A stretch of 9,791 nt of DNA from Candidatus Aegiribacteria sp. (GTDB lineage: Bacteria; Fermentibacterota; Fermentibacteria; Fermentibacterales; Fermentibacteraceae): contig JAIOSX010000060.1 of assembly GCA_021107345.1 (NCBI GenBank), positions 1 through 9,791 on the forward strand. Direction: 5' to 3'. Both the position numbers and the translations under genes were made by a program. The notes under the pieces were generated by a model. The model made no database searches. It was not told the origin of the DNA and was given only the letters and a program-made list of their open reading frames with translations. Positions within the stretch are counted from its first letter, which is position 1; every line of letters starts with the position of its first letter. Below, piece by piece: positions 1 through 7,428 of the stretch.

Positions 1-1
1 C

Positions 2-1300
2 ATGTTCTATGATATGACTGAACTTTGCGGTGAATTCGGAGCCCGGGAAAATACCGGAGGAGGAGGATTTGCAGGCAACATGATGCCCCCTCCCCGAAAC
101 GGCCCACCCCCACCAGGTCGGAACACGCCTTTCCCTCCACCCCCGGCACAGGGGATACCACCCGCTGGAACAGCAACAGGTGACAACCCGATATGGGTTG
201 AGGCTACAATTGAATTTGAGAATATCACATGGAATCATGTCGGTATTCGCTTTAAGGGAAATTCCTCCCTGAATGATACCTGGGCCAGAGGAAACCTGAA
301 GCTTCCGATAAAACTTGATTTTGATCAGTTCGAGGATGACTACCCGCAGACTGATGATCAGAGATTCTTCGGATTTAAACAGCTGACACTTTCAAGCAAC
401 TTCATGGACAATTCGCTTCTTCGCGAGAAAGTCACAGCGGATATATTCCGTGAAGCAGGTGTACCATCCGCATATACGGCATTCTATCGCATATACATTG
501 ATTACGGGGAAGGACCGGTCTACTTCGGTCTTTATACCATGGTTGAAGTGGTGGATGATACTGTTATCGAAGAGCAGTTCGCAGATGACAGCGGCAATGC
601 ATACAAGCCTGATGGATGGGGAGCAAGCTTTGCGGAAGGCTCCTTTACGGAAGCATCATTTGACAAGGAGACCAATCAGGATGAAGCTGACTGGAGTGAT
701 GTTCTGTTTCTGTTTGATATTCTTCATTCAGAAGAGCGATTGACTGATCCTGCTGTCTGGAGAGAGAAACTGGAATCAGTATTCGATGTTGACGTATTCC
801 TGATGTGGCTGGCGGTCAATACAATCGTGCAGAACTGGGATGCTTACGGACTGACATTTCATAACTATTACCTGTACAATAATCCGACCACAGGCCTTCT
901 CACCTGGATTCCATGGGACAACAATATGGCTCTGCGTGACGATATCGGTCATTTCCCCGTTCTTTCACTGGAACTGACGGAAGTAGATGACAATTGGCCG
1001 CTTATCCTCTACCTGATGGATGATGAGGAATACCGGACTCAATACATCGAGAATGTAGCCTTAGTCATAAACGGTCCTTTTGAACCTGAGAAAATGACGG
1101 AAACGTATCAGCGATTGCACGAACTGATAATGCCCTATGTAATCGGTGATGAGGGAGAAATAGATTCTCATACTCTTTTGAATTCAGCAGGGGATTTTGA
1201 AAGGGCACTGGATGAACTTATAGATCATGTCAACAGACGACACAGAGAATCAATCCAATTCACAACTCCGGAACTCGAATATTGCCCGACGGAATCTTAA
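2..1300 (+). CDS. CotH-family protein kinase, 5' truncated
   Basis: This is an atypical protein kinase of the CotH (spore-coat kinase-like) family. The visible 432 residues begin at a Met that is probably internal, because the MFYDMTELCGEFG stretch resembles the middle of the family's N-terminal region, so the true start lies left of the window. Family hallmarks seen are GIRFKGNSSL (about residue 80), KLPIKLDFD, the DQRFFGFKQLTLSSNF block with LLREKVTADIFREAGVP, FGLYTMVEVVDD, NWDAYG with Asp about 280, and IPWDNN with Asp about 306. By family knowledge the last two fit the catalytic and metal-binding aspartates. Residues about 26-55 are a Pro/Gly-rich low-complexity insert. Many bacterial homologues are secreted or surface proteins outside sporulation, but any signal peptide is out of view. 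It converges with the - strand operon. The family call is firm; the substrate is unknown. Confidence 0.9.
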   Translation: MFYDMTELCGEFGARENTGGGGFAGNMMPPPRNGPPPPGRNTPFPPPPAQGIPPAGTATGDNPIWVEATIEFENITWNHVGIRFKGNSSLNDTWARGNLKLPIKLDFDQFEDDYPQTDDQRFFGFKQLTLSSNFMDNSLLREKVTADIFREAGVPSAYTAFYRIYIDYGEGPVYFGLYTMVEVVDDTVIEEQFADDSGNAYKPDGWGASFAEGSFTEASFDKETNQDEADWSDVLFLFDILHSEERLTDPAVWREKLESVFDVDVFLMWLAVNTIVQNWDAYGLTFHNYYLYNNPTTGLLTWIPWDNNMALRDDIGHFPVLSLELTEVDDNWPLILYLMDDEEYRTQYIENVALVINGPFEPEKMTETYQRLHELIMPYVIGDEGEIDSHTLLNSAGDFERALDELIDHVNRRHRESIQFTTPELEYCPTES

Positions 1301-1307
1301 TGATTCC
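1291..1307. repeat. Short inverted repeat over the CotH stop codon
   Basis: The sequence GGAATC-ttaat-GATTCC forms a perfect 6-bp stem with a 5-base loop, and the CotH stop codon TAA starts in that loop. A third copy of the arm, GGAAT at about 1317-1321, could pair with the same ATTCC as an alternative stem. There is no T-tract on either strand, so it does not qualify as a Rho-independent terminator. It may be a weak mRNA 3'-end structure or chance. Confidence 0.3.
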
Positions 1308-1377
1308 CATATATCAGGAATAAGCGATAATGAAAGAATGTGATTTGTGTAAGTGGCGCAAGTGGCATCCGGTCCCA
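1301..1377. other. Convergent intergenic gap, no clear terminator
   Basis: These 77 bases separate the 3' ends of the CotH gene (+) and the metallophosphoesterase (-). They are the only sizeable non-coding stretch in the window. I looked for a GC-rich hairpin followed by a T-run on each strand and found none. There is an imperfect 9-base tandem repeat (AAGTGGCGC, AAGTGGCAT) at about 1350-1367. Transcripts from both sides may overlap here or end by a factor-dependent route. Confidence 0.5.
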
Positions 1378-2087
1378 TCAGTGTCCGGTGTAAAGCCTCT
1401 TCCATAGAACGGAGGGCAGCGCTGCTTCCCTTATTCTTGCGGCGGCGTCATCGATACTGTAATTCACCCTGTGGTGTTCCCAGGTTCCAGCTTCAGTATC
1501 AATGAGAAGGTAAGCCGCCCTTGGATCTCTGTCCCTGGGCTGCCCGACGCTGCCGACGTTAACAATCCTTACTTTTGAAAAATCTCCCTTTGATGCATCG
1601 GTGTAATTTCCATCTTCCATCCAGCAGCCTGGAAGGTGAGTATGCCTATAAGCGAAATATACCCCTGCCTTACGCTTATGGATTCGAGGGCATGATTCCG
1701 CCGAAGCACATACGTCCAGCTTTCAGGATCAGCGGGGTAGCTGTGACAGAGAAAGAAATTCTCGTGTTCAGCGTAGTACGGAAGCAGGGACAGCCAGTCC
1801 TTTTCGTTCCTGGATATCTCCGATCTGGTCCACCTGATAACTGTGGCTCCCTCCCAGTTGTACCTGTCCAGTGATACACGGCCTGCTGCTCCAGCGTCAT
1901 GATTACCGGTAACTACGATATCGCATTCCTGCCGCACCCTCTTGATGCACGCGGAAGGGTCTGCTCCGTAACCAACTATATCACCAAGGCAGAATGTACT
2001 GTCCGCCTCTTTTCCTGGAGGGTCATTCAGAATCGCCTCCAGAGCCTGGAGATTACTGTGGATATCAGAAATGATTCTTATCAGCAT
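1378..2087 (-). pseudogene. Calcineurin-like metallophosphoesterase (YfcE/MJ0936-like), frameshifted
   Basis: This is a binuclear-metal phosphodiesterase-type protein split over two frames. The first frame runs from ATG 2087 and carries SDIHSN (metal site I), LGDIVGYGADP (site II), VTGNHD (site III) and LCHSYP. It then loses homology after SLIG and runs on to a stop at 1569. The second frame resumes with HTHLPGCWMEDG and continues through NVGSVGQPRDRDPRAAY to TGA at 1378. Inserting one base at about 1643-1644 turns GGC-ATA into GGC-CAT and restores the family motif GHTH exactly, giving about 236 residues, the usual family length. As written, the product lacks the HTH metal ligands and the C-terminal strands. 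It starts 12 bases after nusB ends, with a weak ribosome binding site. The family assignment is strong. Whether the lesion is a real mutation or a read/assembly error cannot be told from the sequence. Confidence 0.85.
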
Positions 2088-2099
2088 GGAACTACTTTC

Positions 2100-2549
2100 T
2101 CAGGGAGATGAACTCTCGCTACAGGTTTTAACGATAGTGTCCAGAACTCCGTTCACAAAACCCGGGGTTTCATCCGTGTCGAAGTCCTTTGCCAGCTTTA
2201 TCGATTCGTCAATAATAACGGGAGCCGGAGTGGATGGCTGGAAATAGTACATTTCCCCCAGCGCCTGTTCGAGTATCAGGCGTGTCACAAGGCTTAACCT
2301 GTCAAGCGTCCAGTTCTCCAGAGCACCTTCTATCCTTGTGTCGATTTCCGTTCTGTTATAGTGGACTGCCCTTGCAAGGTCGGAAACCCAGTTCCAGTCC
2401 TCCGTATCCAGAGGAACGCCCAGTCCCAGGTCCGGATCTTCCAGAAGCAGCCTGATATCCTCCAGGTTACCGGAAAGTGATTCGCTGTTCACTTCCGCGG
2501 CGTACCTGGCCTGAAGAAGGGCTTTTCGCCCTCTGCTTCTTACACCCAT
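2100..2549 (-). CDS. nusB: Transcription antitermination factor NusB
   Basis: This is the small all-helical NusB, which binds boxA RNA with S10 (NusE) and supports antitermination on rRNA operons. The 149 residues match family length. Motifs seen are an RGRKALLQARYAAE N-terminus (family R..A...LY), NWTLDRLSLVTRLILEQALGEMYYF near residues 79-103, PAPVIIDESIKLAKDF (family P..V.INEAVELAK.F), and the closing GFVNGVLDTIVK. Its ATG shares one base with the ribH stop codon (TAATG), so it is probably translationally coupled to ribH. A GAGGAG element lies about 14 bases upstream, rather far. nusB following ribH is a common bacterial arrangement. Confidence 0.95.
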   Translation of the reverse strand: MGVRSRGRKALLQARYAAEVNSESLSGNLEDIRLLLEDPDLGLGVPLDTEDWNWVSDLARAVHYNRTEIDTRIEGALENWTLDRLSLVTRLILEQALGEMYYFQPSTPAPVIIDESIKLAKDFDTDETPGFVNGVLDTIVKTCSESSSP

Positions 2550-3070
2550 TACGACTCTGTCGGCTCCTCTTCAGCACTTTCAGCGTCAATAGATTCCTCC
2601 AGATCAACTACATGCTCGTAAAGAGCTGTCATCTCAAGAGCTGTCATTGCTGCGTCGAAACCCTTGTTGCCGGATTTTGTCCCTGCCCTGTCAACAGCCT
2701 GCTCAATGGTATCCGCGGTAATTATTCCGTAAATTACAGGAACATCCGCCAGCATGGCGGCCTGAGCAATGCCCTTTGCACTTTCAGCGGATACGTACTC
2801 GAAATGGGGGGTTTCTCCGCGTATTACGGCACCTAGACAGATAACGCAGTCGAATAACCCGGTATCGGCAATCCTTACGGCAACGGGGGAAATCTCCCAG
2901 GCTCCAGGAACCCAGAATACGTTAATATCATCGGTATTAACACCGTGTCTTTCAAGACAATCCAGAGCTCCGTCAAGAAGCTTCTTTGTAATGAAATTAT
3001 TAAACCTTGATACAACAACAGCAGGTTTGATCCCTGTGCCATCAAGCTGACCTTCATGAATCCAGGTCAT
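2549..3070 (-). CDS. ribH: 6,7-dimethyl-8-ribityllumazine synthase
   Basis: RibH condenses 5-amino-6-ribitylaminouracil with 3,4-dihydroxy-2-butanone 4-phosphate to give lumazine, the penultimate step of riboflavin synthesis. Visible motifs are [15 protein letters not shown] (about 21-35), [28 protein letters not shown] with the catalytic His at 89, and [21 protein letters not shown]. The enzyme core ends near residue 153. About 20 further residues form an acidic tail rich in Glu, Asp and Ser, beyond the usual 154-160 residue length. The gene overlaps the ribBA 3' end by 17 bases, and its start is backed by GGAGG about 9 bases upstream. RibH proteins commonly form pentamers or 60-meric shells; which one applies here cannot be read from sequence. 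Confidence 0.97.
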   Translation of the reverse strand: MTWIHEGQLDGTGIKPAVVVSRFNNFITKKLLDGALDCLERHGVNTDDINVFWVPGAWEISPVAVRIADTGLFDCVICLGAVIRGETPHFEYVSAESAKGIAQAAMLADVPVIYGIITADTIEQAVDRAGTKSGNKGFDAAMTALEMTALYEHVVDLEESIDAESAEEEPTES

Positions 3071-4283
3071 TATCTACTCCCTCCAGCATATGTCCGAGCT
3101 TTGTCTTTTTCGTTCTGAGGTATTGGAGATTCTCTTCCGTAGGTGGAACCTCTATTCTGATCCTCTCCGTGATCTCCAGTCCGTACCCCTTCAGCCCTAC
3201 GATCTTTCTTGGGTTGTTCGTCATCAGTCTTATGGTTGTGAGACCCAGTTCAGCAAGGATCTGTGCTCCGGTACCGTAATCCCTTAGGTCCGCAGGAAAG
3301 CCAAGTTCTTCGTTGGCCTCAACAGTATCCAGCCCGTGATCCTGCAAGTGATAAGCTTTTATCTTGTTTGCCAGGCCAATTCCACGCCCTTCCTGCGCCA
3401 TGTAGAGAATTACTCCCAGCCCCTCGGAATCAACTTGTCTCATAGCTGCATGAAGCTGGCTTCCGCAATCACACCTGCGGGAAGCGAAGACATCTCCTGT
3501 AAGGCACTGAGAATGAACCCTTACAAGCACATTCTCCCTGCCTTTCACATCACCCTTCACCAGGGCAACGTGCACATCTCCATCTGTGATGCTCTCAAAT
3601 ATACGAAGGCCGAACAAACCGTAATCTGTGGGCAGTGTTGAACTGGCTGTCTCTCTGACCAGCTTTTCGGTTTTCCTTCGGTATCTAACCAGTTCCTCAA
3701 CCGATGTGAGAACAAGACCGTGTTTTTCAGTAAATTCAATGAGTTGAGGAAGTCTTGCCATGGAGCCGTCCTGGCTCATGATCTCGCAGATAACCCCCGC
3801 GGGTTTGAGTCCGGCCAGCCTGGCGAGATCAACTGCGGCTTCCGTATGACCAGTTCGGGAAAGAACACCCCCGGATCTCGCAGCCAGAGGGAAGATGTGA
3901 CCCGGTCTGGCCAGATCGGACGCCTGTGAGGTTGGATCCAATGCCACGGCAATTGTTCTGGCCCTGTCATGGGCGGATATACCCGTGGATACTCCCTCAA
4001 TCGCGTCGATACTCACCATGAATGCGGTCTCATGGAGGGAAGTATTTCTGGGAACCATTTCATGAATATCCAGTTTGTCGAGGGCCTCCTCCTCCATTGA
4101 AAGGCATATAAGGCCCCTGCCCTCCATGGCCATGAAATTCACAGCCTCAGCATCGCACTTCTCAGCCGCGATTATAAGGTCTCCCTCGTTCTCCCTGTTC
4201 TCATCGTCCACCACAACAACCATTTTCCCGCTGCGGATGGCTTCCATCGCTTCTACTGCTCCGGCTATTCTGCTACTGTTCAA
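3054..4283 (-). CDS. ribBA: Bifunctional DHBP synthase / GTP cyclohydrolase II
   Basis: This fused enzyme makes both riboflavin precursors. The N-terminal half (about 1-205) is 3,4-dihydroxy-2-butanone 4-phosphate synthase, using ribulose 5-phosphate; it has [11 protein letters not shown] at 26-36 and [16 protein letters not shown] with His 146. The C-terminal half (about 206-400) is GTP cyclohydrolase II, with zinc ligands Cys260, Cys271 and Cys273 in [15 protein letters not shown] (the same spacing as in E. coli RibA), [27 protein letters not shown] and TNNPRKI. All key residues of both halves are present. The start is taken as TTG at 4283, overlapping the ribE stop by 11 bases; the first ATG, at Met13, would trim the usual N-terminal helix. 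Only a weak GAGAG precedes the TTG, suggesting coupling to ribE. Confidence 0.96.
   Translation of the reverse strand: MNSSRIAGAVEAMEAIRSGKMVVVVDDENRENEGDLIIAAEKCDAEAVNFMAMEGRGLICLSMEEEALDKLDIHEMVPRNTSLHETAFMVSIDAIEGVSTGISAHDRARTIAVALDPTSQASDLARPGHIFPLAARSGGVLSRTGHTEAAVDLARLAGLKPAGVICEIMSQDGSMARLPQLIEFTEKHGLVLTSVEELVRYRRKTEKLVRETASSTLPTDYGLFGLRIFESITDGDVHVALVKGDVKGRENVLVRVHSQCLTGDVFASRRCDCGSQLHAAMRQVDSEGLGVILYMAQEGRGIGLANKIKAYHLQDHGLDTVEANEELGFPADLRDYGTGAQILAELGLTTIRLMTNNPRKIVGLKGYGLEITERIRIEVPPTEENLQYLRTKKTKLGHMLEGVDNDLDS
3075..3085 (-). promoter_or_regulatory. Ribosome binding site for ribH
   Basis: The - strand reads GGAGGGAGTAGATA immediately before the ATG at 3070, so a strong Shine-Dalgarno core lies about 9 bases upstream. 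It sits inside the 3' coding end of ribBA. RibH can therefore be initiated independently as well as by coupling to ribBA, which would suit the higher RibH stoichiometry typical of lumazine synthase assemblies (inference). Confidence 0.65.
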
Positions 4284-4884
4284 GGTAATCTCTCAACCGT
4301 CTCTTTCCAATGACTGCATCAGTCTGCTTCTTCACGTACTTGCCAATAATATCATATTCAAGGTTCACACGTGAACCCGGTTTCCAGTTCCCCGCGGTAG
4401 TTCTTGTCAAAGTCTCCGGTATCAGGGCAACTGAGAATCTGTCAGGTGTCAGTGAGGCAACAGTAAGACTTATTCCGCTGACAGCTATGGAACCCTTTTC
4501 AACAAGAAGCAGGAAGTTCTTTCCGGAACAGGATACCCATACTATCATGCCCGCTCCGCTCCGCTCTACTTTAAGAACCGCTGCGGTAGAGTCCACATGG
4601 CCGGTAACAATATGACCATGCAGCCCGTCAGAGAGCTTAAGTGGCCGTTCCAGATTAACTTCAGTGCCCGGATAGTATCCGGAGATGATGGTTCTTGATA
4701 CGGTTTCAGCCGAGCAGAGAAATGAGAGGCTCCGGCTGCCGATATCGCTGATCGTCAGGCAGGAGCCATCCACAGCGATGCTGTCTCCGGGGGAGGCGGT
4801 TTCGGAGATCTTTGTCTGAATGGTCAGACTGCCGCCTGAAATAGACATCACTTTCCCCCTGTCCTCAATCAGCCCGGTAAACAA
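4273..4884 (-). CDS. ribE: Riboflavin synthase, alpha chain
   Basis: Riboflavin synthase converts two lumazines to riboflavin plus the pyrimidine that RibH reuses. The protein shows the two tandem lumazine-binding repeats: [30 protein letters not shown] and [23 protein letters not shown] in the first; [22 protein letters not shown] and [14 protein letters not shown] in the second. An upstream ATG at 4932 is in frame, but family members begin MFTGLIE. The codon just before FTGLIE is TTG (4882-4884), and GGAGGG lies 5-6 bases upstream of it, so TTG is taken as the start, giving 203 residues, normal for the family. It overlaps the ribD end by 20 bases and the ribBA start by 11. Confidence 0.95.
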   Translation of the reverse strand: MFTGLIEDRGKVMSISGGSLTIQTKISETASPGDSIAVDGSCLTISDIGSRSLSFLCSAETVSRTIISGYYPGTEVNLERPLKLSDGLHGHIVTGHVDSTAAVLKVERSGAGMIVWVSCSGKNFLLLVEKGSIAVSGISLTVASLTPDRFSVALIPETLTRTTAGNWKPGSRVNLEYDIIGKYVKKQTDAVIGKRRLRDYLEQ

Positions 4885-5983
4885 CGCGGCCCTCCGTAAT
4901 GAAATCGCATCCTGAGCGACGGGATGAAACATTTTCCAACCTTATCGCGTTTTCAATACTATCTATTCCAAGCCGCTGCAAGGCGGGCTTTCCCTCTCCA
5001 CCCAGTATCACCGGCGCAGTGAAAATGCTGACCGAATCAACAAGCTCATCCTTCAGCAACCGTGTGGAAAGATCGCTTCCCGCTTCGCAGAGAATGGAGC
5101 CGATACCGTCAGCAGCTGTTCTTTCAAATAACGAAGTGAGATTTATCCCCTGAATCCCGGAATTCGCGGGGAATTCCCATACTTCCACTCCGGGTATACC
5201 TGTATACTCGGCCAATTGTGCCGCCACACCCTCCGGAACAGCGACTATTACCCTTCCGGGGTTCCTGAAGATCCGCCATGATTCACCAAAATCACCGGTG
5301 GATGAAACCACTATTCGCACAGGCTGTCTTAGAGACGGAGCATCATTCAGACGGACTGTCAATTCAGGATCGTCCTTTCGTACCGTTCCCGCACCTGTCA
5401 ATACAGCCGCAGCAGAAGCTCGCATGCTCTGCACACGCCTGCGTGATTTGTCACATGATATCCATCTGCTGCTTCCGTCGGCCGCGGCTGTCCTGCCGTC
5501 AAGGCTCAGAGCTATCTTGAGGGTAATCCAGCTTCTTGATGTTTCAAGGTAGTGGCAATACACTCTGTTGAGCTCATGCGCTTTTCCAGAGAGGAGTCCG
5601 GTTTCTACTTCAATTCCCGCTGACTCCAGCTGCTTTATTCCCCTGCCGCTCACCCTCGGATCGGGATCGGTCATAGCAATGACGATCCTTGAGATCCCCG
5701 CCCTGATAATTTCATCGGTACATGGCCCGGTACGGCCATGATGACAGCAGGGCTCCAGGGTTACGACCATGGTCCCGCCTGACGCAGCTTCCCCCGCAGA
5801 TGCAATGGCAATAACTTCAGCATGGGGTGCCCCGCATTTCCGGTGGAAACCATCTCCCACATGGTTACCATCACGGTCAAGGATAACAGCGCCAACCATA
5901 GGATTGGGAAAAGTGCTGCCTCTGCCATAAGCCGCCACTTTCAGAGCCTTTGTCATTGCCCTGGTTTCGTTCTTGGAAACCAT
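4865..5983 (-). CDS. ribD: Bifunctional riboflavin deaminase/reductase
   Basis: RibD deaminates the pyrimidine product of GTP cyclohydrolase II and then reduces its ribosyl side chain. The deaminase domain (about 1-145) has PNPMVGAVI, PHAEVIAI with zinc ligand His54 and Glu56, and EPCCHHGRTGPC giving zinc ligands Cys79 and Cys88; the catalytic set matches E. coli RibD in spacing. The reductase domain (about 146-372) has ITLKIALSLDGRTAAADGSSRWIS, GAGTVRKDDPELTVR, PVRIVVSS, ILCEAGSDLSTRLL and APVILGGEGKPAL. The 372 residues match family length. The ATG shares one base with the stop of the upstream lipoprotein gene (TGATG), leaving no room for an FMN riboswitch in front of it. Its 3' end overlaps ribE by 20 bases. 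Confidence 0.97.
   Translation of the reverse strand: MVSKNETRAMTKALKVAAYGRGSTFPNPMVGAVILDRDGNHVGDGFHRKCGAPHAEVIAIASAGEAASGGTMVVTLEPCCHHGRTGPCTDEIIRAGISRIVIAMTDPDPRVSGRGIKQLESAGIEVETGLLSGKAHELNRVYCHYLETSRSWITLKIALSLDGRTAAADGSSRWISCDKSRRRVQSMRASAAAVLTGAGTVRKDDPELTVRLNDAPSLRQPVRIVVSSTGDFGESWRIFRNPGRVIVAVPEGVAAQLAEYTGIPGVEVWEFPANSGIQGINLTSLFERTAADGIGSILCEAGSDLSTRLLKDELVDSVSIFTAPVILGGEGKPALQRLGIDSIENAIRLENVSSRRSGCDFITEGRVVYRAD
4890..4895 (-). promoter_or_regulatory. Ribosome binding site deciding the TTG start of ribE
   Basis: On the - strand the sequence reads GGAGGGCCGCG directly before TTG-TTT-ACC-GGG (start, Phe, Thr, Gly). This near-perfect Shine-Dalgarno at correct spacing places the ribE start at 4884 rather than the upstream in-frame ATG at 4932. 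It lies within the ribD coding region. Confidence 0.75.
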
Positions 5984-7428
5984 CAGTCCATTTCCAGCTC
6001 GACAATACTAAGTCTGCCGATTGCGGAGTTGACAACATATTGCGATTCAAGATCTCCAACAGCCAGGATGATATGGGTTCCATCAGCAATGTACTGGCTG
6101 AATGTCGGATCCATCTCTACCCATTCTCCCACCCAGATCATCGGCCAGGCATGATATCCGAATGAACCGTTGAGATATACAATGCCGGCGCAGATCCTGG
6201 CGGGCAGCCCGGCCGCGCGAGCGAGAGCCACGGTGAGTATGGTGTGCTCGTTACAGTCTCCTCTTAGGTTTTCCATTACATCCACTGCTGAAGGAAGGGA
6301 AACAGTAGGGCTGTTCTCAACACTGGTATCAACGAATGAAGCAATTCTTCTGGCGGCTTCCCACGCATCAGTACAACCGTCTGTAAGGCTGGCTGCTTTC
6401 TCCATTATTACTGAATCATCACTCTGAATCATAGGCTCGGGCTGTGTAAAGGCTACAAGCTCTTCCGGAACAACCGGGGGATACGAAACGATATCAATCG
6501 GAACACAGTTCGAGATAGTTACTGTGCTTTCAAAAGCTGTCTGAACCGGTGGAATATTCAGCTGGAACAGACTCCAGTCTATGTCTCCCTGAAGAACGAA
6601 GGTTCTCTGCACCGTACTTCTGGGGTTCGAGATCGGAGTTGAGGATACGGCAAACACTTCGTAGAGATCTCTGGTTGCAACAATATCGCCTCCCTGCGAT
6701 GGGGGGACACGTGTCATGTCCATACCGAGGCCTTCTTCTAATTCCCTGATGATCTGGCCTTCAAATACCCACACGGTATTCCTGGTTCCCATCTGTGAGA
6801 GTCTCAGTCTGGCCGCATTTACGGTATCGCCAAGAAGAGATACTTCTTCGAAACCGGAACATACAGCCGTGGATGAGAGTATCATACCGCTGGCGGGGTC
6901 AAAGGACTGGAAGGTCCTCTCCTGTCCTTCCGTCCATTCCATTGAGGCGCATGCCAGATCGGCCAGAACCGGTAGATAATCGCCCTCTATAACGGTTGAA
7001 TTTTCTATTACTCTTCCTGCCGTACCTATTTCTGAAATCAGAAGAGAATCCCGCCTGTAAGCACTTATGGTAATATTCGACGAACCGTCGGACATATGCA
7101 TTTCCATGCGCCCCAGGTTGTACTCCCTGTCCGATACCGCAGTCATGGACATTTCGATATCTCTCCGGTTGCCCATGAGTATCATGTTCCAGTTGATAGT
7201 CTGCGTTATCATGAGCGAATCAGTTCCATGGTCTTCAATATCCAGCTGCATATATCCTACATCATCACCCTGTATCGAAACTGCAAACTTCTGAGTACTC
7301 GCGTCGGCATCGGTAACGTACAGGTCAGAGTTCCGACTTCCGCCTTCGCTTGTCCCGTTTCCGCATCCGCTAATGAATACGGGAAGAATAAGTAACAGAA
7401 TCACAATAATCGTTTTTTCATGTTTCAT
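5983..7428 (-). CDS. Lipoprotein with transglutaminase-like domain
   Basis: This is a 481-residue predicted lipoprotein. From ATG 7428 it begins MKHEKT, followed by a hydrophobic run and a lipobox ISGC with Cys22 as the lipidation site, then a Gly/Ser linker. Residues about 35-330 look beta-rich and match no family I can name; they include LGMDMTRVPP, reminiscent of the G-x-M-x-R stretch in other large transglutaminase-fold proteins. The C-terminal part carries a transglutaminase-like core with the triad Cys392 (RGDCNEHT), His426 (YHAWP) and Asp440 (EMDPT), all intact. The start was chosen for the signal peptide, for GGAGCGAAGAG upstream and for the ATGA overlap with the wecB stop; the longer open frame to 7491 would bury the signal sequence. 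It is tightly coupled to ribD. Protease, amidase or cross-linking activity are all possible; substrate unknown. Confidence 0.88.
   Translation of the reverse strand: MKHEKTIIVILLLILPVFISGCGNGTSEGGSRNSDLYVTDADASTQKFAVSIQGDDVGYMQLDIEDHGTDSLMITQTINWNMILMGNRRDIEMSMTAVSDREYNLGRMEMHMSDGSSNITISAYRRDSLLISEIGTAGRVIENSTVIEGDYLPVLADLACASMEWTEGQERTFQSFDPASGMILSSTAVCSGFEEVSLLGDTVNAARLRLSQMGTRNTVWVFEGQIIRELEEGLGMDMTRVPPSQGGDIVATRDLYEVFAVSSTPISNPRSTVQRTFVLQGDIDWSLFQLNIPPVQTAFESTVTISNCVPIDIVSYPPVVPEELVAFTQPEPMIQSDDSVIMEKAASLTDGCTDAWEAARRIASFVDTSVENSPTVSLPSAVDVMENLRGDCNEHTILTVALARAAGLPARICAGIVYLNGSFGYHAWPMIWVGEWVEMDPTFSQYIADGTHIILAVGDLESQYVVNSAIGRLSIVELEMD

Noticed and set aside
7..228. - strand Pro/Gly-rich frame opposite the CotH gene
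   Set aside because: It is a complement of the low-complexity Pro/Gly codons of the real gene, with no recognisable domain.
1301..1377. Bidirectional Rho-independent terminator
   Set aside because: There is no GC-rich stem with a following T-run on either strand; only weak 5-6 bp inverted repeats are present.
1330..1407. Short + strand frame of 25 codons starting MKECDLCKW in the convergent gap
   Set aside because: It runs into the antisense of the phosphoesterase 3' end, the possible ribosome binding site is too distant, and it resembles no known small protein.
1569..1700. Programmed -1 frameshift in the metallophosphoesterase
   Set aside because: No X-XXY-YYZ slippery heptamer is in frame near the junction and no strong downstream stem is evident; a lost base fits better.
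4885..4932. ATG start of ribE at 4932
   Set aside because: It adds 16 residues not found before the conserved FTGLIE start, while a strong Shine-Dalgarno precedes the TTG at 4884.
5984..6100. FMN riboswitch (RFN element) upstream of ribD
   Set aside because: ribD starts within the lipoprotein stop codon; the upstream sequence is coding and I do not see the conserved RFN blocks.
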